From Chitinophaga caseinilytica (GTDB lineage Bacteria; Bacteroidota; Bacteroidia; Chitinophagales; Chitinophagaceae), in assembly GCF_038396765.1 (NCBI RefSeq), contig NZ_CP150096.1:2897001-2961000 (forward strand): a DNA stretch of 64,000 nt. The letters are read 5' to 3'. Below the pieces are notes generated by a model that was not told the DNA's origin, did no database searches, and saw only the letters and a list, made by a program, of their open reading frames with translations. Below, piece by piece: positions 54,404-63,352 of this stretch; the stretch's first letter is position 1, and every line of letters starts with the position of its first letter. Made by a program: the position numbers and the translations under genes.

Positions 54404-54867
54404 GCCGTTTTATTTTTCAATTCAGTGTATGGAACGCCGACTCTTTTGCTCATGGCGTTTCCCGGATGTTCCAGCGGCGCATAGCCGTATTGTTCGTACA
54501 ACCCGTGCGCGTCCTGGGTCATGAGCATCATGCGGCGGAGCTGTTGCAGGCCGGGGTGGGAGCCGATCACTTCCATCAACCATTTCGAAAGCCCCTGTCC
54601 GCGGTGGCCGGGCAACACGAACACGTCTGCCAGGTAACCGAAGGTAGCGTAATCGGTGATCACCCTCGCAAAACCTACCTGTTCATTTTGATGGTAAATG
54701 CCGAAGCAGAGCGAGTTTTCGATGGAAGCCGCCACCAGGTTTTCGGGAATGTCTTTCGCCCAGTAACTGTCTTCGCTGAGGTAGCGGTGGATAACGGGCA
54801 ATTGCAGCTGCGCTTTGTCTGTACTGATACGGTAATTTCCTTTCGTGGCTTCCAAGGGTCGTGGCAT
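54400..54867 (-). CDS. GNAT N-acetyltransferase
   Basis: 155 residues. Acetyl-CoA motif A in DVFVLPGHRGQGLSKWLMEV; LMTQDAHGLYEQYGYAPL near the end is the typical motif B area. It acetylates an unknown amine. First gene of a two-gene unit with the DUF4230 gene. Confidence 0.9.
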   Translation of the reverse strand: MPRPLEATKGNYRISTDKAQLQLPVIHRYLSEDSYWAKDIPENLVAASIENSLCFGIYHQNEQVGFARVITDYATFGYLADVFVLPGHRGQGLSKWLMEVIGSHPGLQQLRRMMLMTQDAHGLYEQYGYAPLEHPGNAMSKRVGVPYTELKNKTA

Positions 54868-54906
54868 GGGTTATAATGTTTTTGGTGCACAAAAATAAAA
54901 CAAAAA

Positions 54907-54929
54907 CGCCGGATGCATCCGCTCCGGCG
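54907..54929 (-). terminator. Terminator of the AraC gene
   Basis: CGCCGGA (54907-54913) and TCCGGCG (54923-54929); the minus strand then runs TTTTTGTTTTATTTTT. Confidence 0.85.
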
Positions 54930-54958
54930 ATTTGTATATTCCGTACAAGTCAAAAACG

Positions 54959-55606
54959 TTACGCAAACCGTTGTCTGCGCAGAATGCGGTTGTACAATTG
55001 AGGTGTGAGCCCGGTCACTTCCATGAACTGGCGCTCGAGCGTATGCCGGCTGGTCTTGAAACGAAGGGCGAGGTCGATCATGGCGACTTTCCCCTTTTGT
55101 TCGATTAGGTAATCCACCATTTCATCCACCTGTTTCAAGGAAGACTGCTGGTGTGGGATCAGGCCTTCCAACGCCTGGTCCAGGATATGATGAATTGTAT
55201 GGATGTCTGTTGCCTGGCGGATGTTCTCCGTTACCTGTGCCCAATTGCCGGGGATGCGCGTCAAATCACGGAAATAGTTCGTCACCGATTCCATGCTGAT
55301 GCCCATCAAACGATGGCTGGCGTAGGCATTGAGCTGTACGATCACCGCGCTCAGCGGCCCCGTCACCCGCGCGTTCACCACACAGGTAAAAGGCCCCGTC
55401 ACGGCCGCTGCCGGCAAGTCAAAAGCGGCATGGTCGTTCGGTTTGAAAGCAAGCCCGCCCTGGCGGATAAACACCAGGTACTGTTTGCCGGCCGAAAAAA
55501 GTTTGGCTTTCGCGATCTCCGCAGCGGAGCTGATGTTCTCCAGCACAATGTAGCGCTGAACGAAAGGATGGAGGCTGTCTTTAGGACTAAGGATATAGGT
55601 GTTCAT
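54959..55606 (-). CDS. AraC-family transcriptional regulator
   Basis: 215 residues. The N-terminal domain (DUF6597-like, HPFVQRYIVLENISSA) is followed by a C-terminal double HTH shortened to IDLALRFKTSRHTLERQFMEVTGLTPQLYNRILRRQRF. The second HTH is the recognisable AraC signature. It possibly controls a neighbour; no target can be assigned. Confidence 0.85.
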   Translation of the reverse strand: MNTYILSPKDSLHPFVQRYIVLENISSAAEIAKAKLFSAGKQYLVFIRQGGLAFKPNDHAAFDLPAAAVTGPFTCVVNARVTGPLSAVIVQLNAYASHRLMGISMESVTNYFRDLTRIPGNWAQVTENIRQATDIHTIHHILDQALEGLIPHQQSSLKQVDEMVDYLIEQKGKVAMIDLALRFKTSRHTLERQFMEVTGLTPQLYNRILRRQRFA

Positions 55607-55779
55607 AGGACTAATTGCGATTTTTCAATCATCCGTAGGTACTTCAACCGATGTAAATATAGATAAATAACAACATGTAAATGTGTTTTAATTCGATATT
55701 TTTCTATTATTTATCGAAAAGATTGAAAATCTTCGAGTTAACGAGGCGATAACAAATGAAGGGACTTCTGTAAATGGAG

Positions 55780-55816
55780 AAAGGGTGACCCCGGCTCGCG
55801 GCCCGGGTCACCCTTT
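55780..55816 (-). terminator. Terminator of the S9 peptidase gene
   Basis: AAAGGGTGACCC and GGGTCACCCTTT arms with a GC-rich loop (55780-55791 and 55805-55816). T run weak. Confidence 0.7.
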
Positions 55817-55833
55817 CCTTATGAAAACAGGTT

Positions 55834-58668
55834 TTATTCTACATCAAAACCCCAATCACGGCCCTTATCGGTAGCCGGAACGCCTTTGCTCAGCCATTTG
55901 GGAGCGGGCGCGCCTTTGAGATAATGGTCGAAGAACTGCTGCTGCCGCACCTGGATGTCTTTCCGGTTCTGGCGCTGCATGAGGTTATGCGCGTCTCCAT
56001 TATAATTGAGCATCCACACGGGTTTCCCCAGGCGGCGGAGCCCCGTGAACATCTCGATCCCCTGGTACCAGGGCACGGCCCCGTCTGCATCGTTGTGCAT
56101 GATCACCAGCGGCGTGGTCACTTTCGGGAGGTGAAACAGGGGCGAATTCTCGATGTACAGCTCGGGCTTGTCCCACAACGTAGCACCGATGCGGCTTTGC
56201 GTGTGCTCGTACTGGAATTGCCGGTTCATCCCGCTTTCCCAGCGGATGCCGCCGTAGGCGCTCGTCATATTCGCCACAGGAGCACCGGCCCAGGCCGCCT
56301 TGAACAGGGGCGTGGCCGTTACGAGATAGCAAACCTGGTACCCGCCCCAGCTCTGGCCCTGGATGGCCATGTTGGAACGGTCGATCCAGGGATTTTTCGC
56401 CAGCGCTTCCGCACCGCTGACGATATAATCATAGGCGCTCTTCCCGGGATGGCCGTTCTCGTAACGGATATCCGGCGCCAGCACCACATAACCGCGGCTC
56501 ACGAAGAACGTGATGTTCAGGCGCGAAGGCGTGGGCGCCGGCGGCTGGTATCCATACAATCCGTCGGTGAGCTTTTCGTAGAAATAGATCAGCACCGGGT
56601 ATTTTTTGGAAGGATCGAAGTCTTCGGGTTTGTACACGATGCCTTCGGTTTCCTGTCCGTTGAAAGTCTTCCATTTGAACAGCTCCGCCGTGCCCCAGTT
56701 ATATTGCTGCTGCTGGGGATTGAGCTGGCTGATGCGTTTGGCGGTCGACAGTTCCTCGCCCGCAAAAACATCGGGGGATTCCTGGTAGGTGGAACGCTGG
56801 TACAGCACCATGCTGGCGTTTTTCGCCTTGATCGGGGCTGTAAATGCGTAAGGGCCGCTCACAGCGGGTTTGGGCGCTGCCTTGTCGAGCAGGCGGACCG
56901 TCCAGTAGCCACCGTGCTTCGTGGAATCGGCCTGGCTTTCCAGGAGGAGGGTTTGTTTCGGGATGAAGAAACGCTCGTCCATATTGAGTTTCACGTTGCG
57001 CAGCACCGTTTTCTTCGCGCGGCCGATGCCTTGCGTTACCATGACAGGGGCTTCCTTGCCGGAGGGGTCTACCTGCCAGATGTCGTACCGGTCATTGATA
57101 TACACGTATTTATCATTCTCCATCCAGCCGGAAGTGCCGTAGGGCGACGGGAAGTCGGGCACGTCGTTTTCCTCGTCGGTCAGTTTCTCGGGGATCGCCG
57201 CGGTGATGATGCGGGTGGATCCGGTGAGGAAATCGTAGGTGGAATATTGACTGTTCATGTTATCGAACCAGATGATGTATTTCCCGGAGGGGGAAATGGC
57301 GATCTGTCCGTTCAGGTCTTGTTTGATCGACATCCGGCGGCCGCTGGGGATGTGTACCATCCAGGCGTTTTTGTTCGTTTTGCCCGTCCATTGCATGGCC
57401 ACGCGGGAGTGGCTGTCGCTGGTGCCGAGCCCGTATTCTGCGTTTCCTTCGTCCCCATATCTGAAATCCTCCATGCTATCGTCTCCCAGCTGCACCATGC
57501 GGTTTTCTGCGGGGAAGTAAACGGCCGTGTAATTGCGTTTCAGCTCGCGGTCGAGGTTTTTGAGCTGCATGGGCTGCAGGTAATCGTCGAGGTAATGCCA
57601 CACGTCCACTTTCGCCACTTCGAAATCCACGATGGTCGTGTCTTTCGGCTTGGGAATGGGGGCGGTGCCGAAGAAGATGCGCTGGCCGTTTCGGGAAAAC
57701 GCGATGTTGCCGTTCTCGGAAACGCTCCATTTATCGCGCATGCCGCTGCTGGTGCGGGAAATGGCGAGGCGGGCCGTGTCCATTCCCGGGCCGTAGAAAG
57801 CCAGTGCATACACGGTCACGGGGGCTTTGGCGCTGTCGCGGCTCACCGTCCAGGCGAGCTGTTCGCCTTTTTCGTCGAATGCGAACTGCGCGAACTGTCC
57901 ATGCCCTTTGGAGATGAATTTCCTTTCCCGTTTGGCGGGGTTCCAGAGCAGGACGCCGGGTTGGGCAAGACTGTCCTTTTTCCCCGGGTTTACCACGGCC
58001 GTTAAAGCATTGCCGGGTTTGGAAACGGTGTAGGAAGAAACATTTTTGATGGTATCGAAAAGGAGGGATTTGCCGGTTTGGACGATGATGAGATCGCCGG
58101 TGGATGCGCCGCCGGATTTACCCGGGCCGTCGTCGTCCGCATCCGCGAAATCTGCTGCCGGGGCAGGTTTGGCGGGTGTTTTCTTCGAAGTCGTGTCTTT
58201 GGCGGGCTCTACGAGGTAAGCGAGGAGGCCGCTGCCTTTTTCGGGTGTTTTGAAGGATTTGACTTTCGCGGCCTGGAGGATGGTTTTGCCGGTCTCGAGG
58301 TCGAACAGTGCGAGGGAATCCTTCGGCATATCGTCGGGTTTCGCTTTTTTGATGCGTGCCTGCCGGGTTTCCTGGAAGCGCGGTTTGATGGAGAACGCTA
58401 CGTACCGGGAGTCTTCGGTGATGACCGGTGCCGCGCCCCGTTCGATGGCGAATTGCCGGTTGGTTTGCAGGTTGCGGATGTAAAGGGTGGCGTCGCCTTC
58501 CTGGGGCGTAACGGTGTAAACGGCCCAGCGCCCGTCGGGGCTCACCATTTTCACGCCGATATTTTGCCAGCTGTCGTACACGCTGTGGTCCAGCGGTTTT
58601 TTAGATTGCGCCATCGCGCCGGTGCACCATAGGCCGAGGGATACGAGCCACATTGCAGATCGGGTCAT
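55834..58668 (-). CDS. S9-family exported peptidase
   Basis: 944 residues. Signal peptide (LVSLGLWCTGAMAQ). A long propeller-like region to about 680, containing a KKTPAKPAPAADFADADDDGPG low-complexity insert, then an alpha/beta-hydrolase domain with Ser in GQSWGGYQVCYL, Asp in HNDADGAVPW and His in NGDAHNL. It belongs with the glutamyl/prolyl endopeptidase-like S9 group. Probably periplasmic protein degradation. Followed by an inverted-repeat terminator. Confidence 0.92.
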   Translation of the reverse strand: MTRSAMWLVSLGLWCTGAMAQSKKPLDHSVYDSWQNIGVKMVSPDGRWAVYTVTPQEGDATLYIRNLQTNRQFAIERGAAPVITEDSRYVAFSIKPRFQETRQARIKKAKPDDMPKDSLALFDLETGKTILQAAKVKSFKTPEKGSGLLAYLVEPAKDTTSKKTPAKPAPAADFADADDDGPGKSGGASTGDLIIVQTGKSLLFDTIKNVSSYTVSKPGNALTAVVNPGKKDSLAQPGVLLWNPAKRERKFISKGHGQFAQFAFDEKGEQLAWTVSRDSAKAPVTVYALAFYGPGMDTARLAISRTSSGMRDKWSVSENGNIAFSRNGQRIFFGTAPIPKPKDTTIVDFEVAKVDVWHYLDDYLQPMQLKNLDRELKRNYTAVYFPAENRMVQLGDDSMEDFRYGDEGNAEYGLGTSDSHSRVAMQWTGKTNKNAWMVHIPSGRRMSIKQDLNGQIAISPSGKYIIWFDNMNSQYSTYDFLTGSTRIITAAIPEKLTDEENDVPDFPSPYGTSGWMENDKYVYINDRYDIWQVDPSGKEAPVMVTQGIGRAKKTVLRNVKLNMDERFFIPKQTLLLESQADSTKHGGYWTVRLLDKAAPKPAVSGPYAFTAPIKAKNASMVLYQRSTYQESPDVFAGEELSTAKRISQLNPQQQQYNWGTAELFKWKTFNGQETEGIVYKPEDFDPSKKYPVLIYFYEKLTDGLYGYQPPAPTPSRLNITFFVSRGYVVLAPDIRYENGHPGKSAYDYIVSGAEALAKNPWIDRSNMAIQGQSWGGYQVCYLVTATPLFKAAWAGAPVANMTSAYGGIRWESGMNRQFQYEHTQSRIGATLWDKPELYIENSPLFHLPKVTTPLVIMHNDADGAVPWYQGIEMFTGLRRLGKPVWMLNYNGDAHNLMQRQNRKDIQVRQQQFFDHYLKGAPAPKWLSKGVPATDKGRDWGFDVE

Positions 58669-58763
58669 AAGCCAGTTCAGTATTTTTTAGTTCGTAAAGT
58701 TGGTTAGGATAACTGCAAAATAAGCCTTTCAGGGAAAGTTTTCCCGTCTTTGAGGATAAGCGG

Positions 58764-59651
58764 TCAATGCGCGGCCGGCGCCCGCTTTGCCTGGCGCGCC
58801 ACGCGGAGCATCTGGAGCATCACAGACAGGAGGATCAATCCCAGGCCATAGTAAAACCCGCCGTGGAGCAGCTTGTTTTCGTGGAACAGGATGAAAGCCA
58901 GGATGATACTGTACAGCGGCTCCAGGTTGAAGCAGAGGTTCACGGTGAAAGGAGAGATCTTTTTCAGCGCGTTCATAGACAGCGTGTACATCCAGACCGT
59001 GCAGAACCACGACAGGGCCAGGAGGTACACGGTATCGGTGAGGCCGGGCACGAAACTTTCCACGGGGAAGGCGTGCAGGTAGAACGGCATAACGGCCGTG
59101 AGCGCGAGGAAGCCCACGCCCAGTTCGTAAAACGTGATGTTGGCGGTGTCGTATTTCACGACCAGCTTTTTGTTCAGCACGGTGAACAGTGCCGCGAACA
59201 TGCTGGAAATGATGCCGAGGACGATGCCCGTCCGGTATTGCGTATCGAAATGGAAGATGAGGAGGATGCCCGCGAGGGTGAGCATGCTGAGGAACATCTC
59301 CATCTTGTCGAACCGCCGCCGGCTGATCAGCGGGTCGAAAACAGCGGTGAAAAGACTGGTGAGGGAGAAGCAGACCACGCCGATAGAGACGTTGGCATAT
59401 TTAATGCTTCCGTAGAAGAAGATCCAGTGAAGGGCCACGATGCAGCCGACCCCACCGATCCGCATCACGTCGCGGAGCGGCAGTTTTTTCAGTTTCCCCT
59501 GCCAGCGGAAGAGGACGTACATGGTCACGGCGGTGATCAGCAGCCGGTACCAGACCAGCATTCCCTCGTTGAGGGTGATCAGTTTGCCGAGGATGCCCGT
59601 AAACCCTGCGAGGAATACGGAGAGATGTAGCTCTAAAAACGCTTTCTTCAC
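58764..59651 (-). CDS. EamA/DMT-family transporter
   Basis: 295 residues, about ten membrane helices in two EamA halves. LHLSVFLAGFTGILGKLITL opens the first; LNLEPLYSIILAFILFHENK, with the Glu-Pro pair, marks the second. Likely exports a metabolite; substrate unknown. It is 10 bases downstream of the glycosyltransferase gene on the same strand. Confidence 0.9.
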   Translation of the reverse strand: MKKAFLELHLSVFLAGFTGILGKLITLNEGMLVWYRLLITAVTMYVLFRWQGKLKKLPLRDVMRIGGVGCIVALHWIFFYGSIKYANVSIGVVCFSLTSLFTAVFDPLISRRRFDKMEMFLSMLTLAGILLIFHFDTQYRTGIVLGIISSMFAALFTVLNKKLVVKYDTANITFYELGVGFLALTAVMPFYLHAFPVESFVPGLTDTVYLLALSWFCTVWMYTLSMNALKKISPFTVNLCFNLEPLYSIILAFILFHENKLLHGGFYYGLGLILLSVMLQMLRVARQAKRAPAAH

Positions 59652-59660
59652 TGCACAAAA

Positions 59661-60386
59661 TTAGCGGCGCTTTCCGAAGAGGCTGTGCCACTGTATCTTC
59701 AGCACTCCGAAAATACCTTCTTTCACTATGCCCTTGCTCATCTTGGAGTAGCCTTCTTTCCGGTCGATAAAGGTGATGGGAACTTCGGCGATCCGGAAAC
59801 CGAGCTTCCATGCGGTAAATTTCATTTCGATCTGGAATGCGTAGCCGACGAACCGGATATCTCCCAGGTCCATGGTTTCCAGCACTTTACGGGTGTAGCA
59901 CACAAACCCTGCGGTCGCGTCTTTCACGGGCATCCAGGTGATGAGGCGAACGTACACCGAAGCGCCGTACGACAGCACCGCCCGGTTCCAGGGCCAGTTC
60001 TCCGTTTTGCCGCCCGGCACGTACCGCGAGCCTACAGACAAGTCTGCCCCGCCTTTGGCGCAGGCCTCGTAGAGCCGGATGAGGTCTTTCGGGTTATGCG
60101 AAAAATCGGCGTCCATCTCGAAAATGAACTGGTAACTGCGCTGCAGCGCCCATCTGAAGCCGTGGATATAAGCCGTGCCGAGGCCCTGCTTTCCGCTCCG
60201 CTCTTCGATGAACAACTGACCCGGATACTGCTGTTGCAAACCTTTGACGATCGCACCCGTGCCATCCGGCGAGCCGTCGTCAACAATAAGGATATGGAAC
60301 CCTTGCTGCAACGAAAAGACCGTCTCGATCATGCGCGCGATGTTGTCTTTTTCGTTGTATGTGGGTATGATAACTAATTTTTCCAA
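59661..60386 (-). CDS. Polyprenol monophosphomannose synthase-like glycosyltransferase
   Basis: 241 residues, GT2. VIIPTYNEKDNIARMI, VDDGSPDGTG, QGLGTAYIHGFRWAL and EMDADFSHNPKDL are the classic DPM1 blocks; YSKMSKGIVKEGIFG lies near the end. It transfers a sugar (commonly mannose) from GDP-sugar to polyprenyl phosphate. No C-terminal membrane domain. Upstream of, and co-directional with, the DMT transporter. Confidence 0.92.
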   Translation of the reverse strand: MEKLVIIPTYNEKDNIARMIETVFSLQQGFHILIVDDGSPDGTGAIVKGLQQQYPGQLFIEERSGKQGLGTAYIHGFRWALQRSYQFIFEMDADFSHNPKDLIRLYEACAKGGADLSVGSRYVPGGKTENWPWNRAVLSYGASVYVRLITWMPVKDATAGFVCYTRKVLETMDLGDIRFVGYAFQIEMKFTAWKLGFRIAEVPITFIDRKEGYSKMSKGIVKEGIFGVLKIQWHSLFGKRR

Positions 60387-60457
60387 TTAGCTGAAATGAT
60401 TTAAGGATGGCGAAAATAGATAATATCCGCCGGTTTTTTACCGGACGAACTAAACTT

Positions 60458-61234
60458 TTATGGTTTTTTTAGCATCATGTCGTGATAGATCTCGGTCAGC
60501 TTCTCCTTCGTGTTGAGGGGGAATTCGGCTTTCATCATCCAGTCGTAGTACTGGGGCTCGGATTTCAGCACATCGCGCACGGCCCGGCCTTTATACTTCC
60601 CGAAATTGAATATTTCCGTACCATTTTGCCGCACGATCCTGCGGGCGAAATCCACGTACTCGTCTTCTTTGGTGAATTGCGCCAGGGCGTCCACGTCGGC
60701 TTTCAGCTGGGTGGCGTACCGTTCCAGCTGGGCTTCCAGGATCTCGAAGGTGGCTACGGCGTCGGCCTCGGCGCTGTGTGCGTTGGTCAGGTCTTTATCG
60801 CAGTAGAATTTGTACGCGGCGCTGAGGGTCCGTTTTTCCATCAGGTGGAAAATCTTCTGAACATCTACGAAACGGCGGTCTTTCACATCGAAAGTAAGCC
60901 CCACGCGCAGGAATTCCTCCACCAGCATCGGGATATCGAACCTGTTTGAGTTGTACCCGGCGATATCGCACTGTTCCAGGAACTGGCGGAATTCGTTGGC
61001 GGCCTGCTTCCAGGTGGGCGCGTCGGCCACGTCTTCGTCCCTGATCCCGTGAATGGCCGTGCTGGCCGCGGGGATGGGCATTTGGGGGTTGATCCGCTTT
61101 ACCTTGCGCTGCACGGAGCGGTCCGGCATCACCTTGATGACAGCGATTTCAATGATTCGGTCGGTGGCAACGTTGGTGCCGGTAGTCTCCAGGTCGATCA
61201 CGGCGAGGGGACGGGTAAGTTGTAAAGCAGACAT
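60458..61234 (-). CDS. DnaQ-like 3'-5' exonuclease
   Basis: 258 residues. DEDDh exonuclease: VIDLETTG (Exo I, Asp and Glu), YNSNRFDIPMLVEEFL (Exo II) and AHSAEADAVATFEI (Exo III His/Asp). The C-terminal FNFGKYKGRAVRDVLKSEP resembles DUF3820. It may proofread or degrade DNA ends. It follows mpl by two bases and probably shares its transcript. Confidence 0.9.
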   Translation of the reverse strand: MSALQLTRPLAVIDLETTGTNVATDRIIEIAVIKVMPDRSVQRKVKRINPQMPIPAASTAIHGIRDEDVADAPTWKQAANEFRQFLEQCDIAGYNSNRFDIPMLVEEFLRVGLTFDVKDRRFVDVQKIFHLMEKRTLSAAYKFYCDKDLTNAHSAEADAVATFEILEAQLERYATQLKADVDALAQFTKEDEYVDFARRIVRQNGTEIFNFGKYKGRAVRDVLKSEPQYYDWMMKAEFPLNTKEKLTEIYHDMMLKKP

Positions 61235-61236
61235 TA

Positions 61237-62610
61237 TTATGATTGAGGTTTCTGAACCGGTAAATATTTTTTCAGTCCTGCGAGGTCGAGCCCTTCGTAA
61301 TCTCCGGAGCTCATCATCAGCAGGTTAGCGTTGGGATACTGCCTTCCATCGAGCCATTGCTCGAGGTCGGCGCGGTTGGTGAAGACCTGGAGGTCTTTCC
61401 TTCCGAACCCTTCGCGGATCACATCGGGCGCAAGATACGGCATGCGTTTGATCTCGAGGGCATGGCCGCTGTAGAAAACGGCGGCTTCGTCTGCCGGGTC
61501 GAGGGCGCCGGCGTATTCTTTCATGAAGCCCGCGCTGAGGCTGCTGTAGGTATGCAGTTCCAGTACGGCGATGAGCTTGCGTTCCGGGTATTGGGCCTTC
61601 ACGGCCTGGATGGTGGCTTTTACCTTGGAGGGGGCGTGCGCGAAATCGCGGTAAATGGCGGTTTCCTCGCTTTTCCCGACGAGCTCCAGCCGTTTTGCCG
61701 CGCCCTTGAACGTGGCGATGGCGGCCAGGAAGTCGATATCCCCGATGCCGAGGGCCCGGCAAACGAGCAGGGCGGCGTGGATGTTGAGGAGGTTATGGCC
61801 GCCGAACACCATGAGATCGGTGGAAGCGTTGCCGAACCGTACGCGGGTAATGCCGTTGCGGATCACGTGTTCCGGCATGCCGTAGGGCTCCAGCACGAGG
61901 TGCTGGCCCTCTTTTTCCACCAGTTGGCGGAGGGTTTCGTCGGTTTCGTTATAGATCAGCCGTCCGCCGGGCTCCATCGTCCGGATGAAAATGGCGAACT
62001 GCTCGAGGTAATTTTCGAAAGTAGGGAAAACGTTGATATGGTCCCAGGCGATGCCGCTCAACACCGCTATCTGCGGGTGGAGGAAATGGAATTTCGGCCG
62101 TTTTTCGATGACGGAAGCCGGGTATTCGTCTGCCTCGCAAACGATCAGGGGTGCATCGGTGATATTGACCGACTGTTCGAACCCTTCCAGCCGGGCGCCC
62201 ACCAGGTAATCGAATTGCAGGCGGCATTGCTGCAGCACGTGCATGACCATGGAGGTGATGGTGGTTTTGCCGTGGCTGCCGCCGATGGCGACGCGGGTTT
62301 TGTTGCGGCTTTCCTGGTAAATGTACTCGGGAAAGGAGTAAATCGGGATTTTCAGCTCCTGGGCGCGCAGCAGTTCGGGGTTATCGGCCCGGGCGTGCAT
62401 GCCGAGGATCACGGCGTTGAGGTCGGCCGTGACGCGGGCGGGATCCCATCCCAACGGATCGGGCAGGATGCCGGCCAGCCGGAGATTGGTGCGGGAGGGC
62501 TCGAAAATCTCGTCGTCGCTCCCCGTAACCCTGTACCCTTTGGTCTTCAGCGCAATCGCCAGCTGATGCATCACGCTGCCTCCTATTGCTATAAAATGTA
62601 CATTTGCCAT
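61237..62610 (-). CDS. mpl: UDP-N-acetylmuramate:L-Ala-gamma-D-Glu-meso-DAP ligase
   Basis: 457 residues from ATG 62610 (MANVHFIAIGGSVMHQLAIA). A Mur ligase that re-attaches recycled tripeptide to UDP-MurNAc. GGSHGKTTITSMV (P-loop), VCEADEYPASVIEK, and YRDFAHAPSKVKATIQAV mark the central and C-terminal domains. Typical Mpl, not MurC, because the N-terminal HFIAIGGSVMHQLA lacks the MurC GIGGxGMS. Acts with peptidase products such as those of the dipeptide epimerase. Confidence 0.93.
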   Translation of the reverse strand: MANVHFIAIGGSVMHQLAIALKTKGYRVTGSDDEIFEPSRTNLRLAGILPDPLGWDPARVTADLNAVILGMHARADNPELLRAQELKIPIYSFPEYIYQESRNKTRVAIGGSHGKTTITSMVMHVLQQCRLQFDYLVGARLEGFEQSVNITDAPLIVCEADEYPASVIEKRPKFHFLHPQIAVLSGIAWDHINVFPTFENYLEQFAIFIRTMEPGGRLIYNETDETLRQLVEKEGQHLVLEPYGMPEHVIRNGITRVRFGNASTDLMVFGGHNLLNIHAALLVCRALGIGDIDFLAAIATFKGAAKRLELVGKSEETAIYRDFAHAPSKVKATIQAVKAQYPERKLIAVLELHTYSSLSAGFMKEYAGALDPADEAAVFYSGHALEIKRMPYLAPDVIREGFGRKDLQVFTNRADLEQWLDGRQYPNANLLMMSSGDYEGLDLAGLKKYLPVQKPQS

Positions 62611-62671
62611 AATTTCAGGTGCATGTGCCGGGCCGTTCGTCATCCTTTCCATGCCGCCGGCAACACATAGG

Positions 62672-62702
62672 ATTGTTTTTTTTAATATAATGTATATATT
62701 TG
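62672..62702 (+). promoter_or_regulatory. Promoter of the small lipoprotein gene
   Basis: ATTG (62672-62675, one off TTTG), 19-base spacer, TATATTTG at 62695-62702; the start codon is 49 bases on. Confidence 0.6.
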
Positions 62703-62751
62703 CAAAATAACGTTACAAAATACACATCACAAAGTTCTACAATCCAGGCCT

Positions 62752-62925
62752 ATGAAATTTCGTTTAATTACTAAAACGCAGACTATGAGTTCAGCACGCC
62801 GTATGTTCGGTATATTTTGTGTGATGGCAGTGGTGGCTGCCCTGTTTTCTTCCTGTGCCTCCCAGAAGCTGGGTTGCCCCATGAAAATCACGAAAGTGCA
62901 GCAAGAGCAAAGCAAGCATTGCTAG
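62752..62925 (+). CDS. Small lipoprotein (57 residues)
   Basis: Too short for routine ORF lists. MKFRLITKTQTMSSARR, a hydrophobic stretch IFCVMAVVAALFSS, then the lipobox LFSSC with Cys near 36. The mature tail of 21 residues holds GCP and ends in HC. A good promoter lies upstream. A shorter start at the internal ATG (62785) is possible. Family unknown. Confidence 0.65.
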   Translation: MKFRLITKTQTMSSARRMFGIFCVMAVVAALFSSCASQKLGCPMKITKVQQEQSKHC

Positions 62926-62932
62926 TAAGCCT

Positions 62933-62940
62933 TATCTTTG
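62933..62940 (+). promoter_or_regulatory. -7 element of ytxJ
   Basis: TATCTTTG, only six bases from ATG 62947, so the transcript may begin at the start codon. Confidence 0.45.
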
Positions 62941-62946
62941 TGGGCT

Positions 62947-63270
62947 ATGTGGACAACGTTGGAAAGTGAAGAACAGCTGGCAGCTATCCGGCAACGGTCT
63001 TTCGACCACCCCGTGGTAATTTTCAAGCACAGCACGCGCTGCCCTACCAGTGGTATGGTAAAATCGCGGCTGGAAAGGTCCGTATCGCCCGAAGGGTGGG
63101 AGTTTTATTACCTGGACCTCATCCGTTACCGCCCCGTCAGCAACCGCATCGCCGAGCTGTTTGGCGTGGAGCACGAATCGCCCCAGGTATTGCTGATCCG
63201 CAATGGTGAATGTGTGTACGACGAAAGCCATATGGCCATCCGCATGGAAGAACTGGCTGAGTTGAGCTGA
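62947..63270 (+). CDS. ytxJ: YtxJ-type bacillithiol redox protein
   Basis: 107 residues, thioredoxin-like. The motif FKHSTRCPTS carries a single Cys, as in monothiol YtxJ, proposed to de-bacillithiolate proteins. It suggests that the organism uses bacillithiol. VEHESPQVLLIRNG with cis-Pro near 75 is the thioredoxin core. A TTG three codons upstream is a less likely start. Confidence 0.88.
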   Translation: MWTTLESEEQLAAIRQRSFDHPVVIFKHSTRCPTSGMVKSRLERSVSPEGWEFYYLDLIRYRPVSNRIAELFGVEHESPQVLLIRNGECVYDESHMAIRMEELAELS

Positions 63271-63292
63271 AGAAGATATTTTTTACCTCCAT

Positions 63293-63339
63293 GGTCCTGT
63301 TGGAAAGCGTAATTGCTTTTTAACAGGACCTTGTTTTTT
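63293..63339 (+). terminator. Terminator of ytxJ
   Basis: Outer arms GGTCCTGTT (63293-63301) and AACAGGACC (63322-63330), inner AAAGC/GCTTT, then a T run 63334-63339. Confidence 0.85.
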
Positions 63340-63340
63340 G

Positions 63341-63348
63341 TAGATTTG
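63341..63348 (+). promoter_or_regulatory. -7 element next to the ubiX start
   Basis: TAGATTTG, four bases before ATG 63353, directly after the terminator. If real, the ubiX mRNA would be leaderless. Confidence 0.4.
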
Positions 63349-63352
63349 CTGC

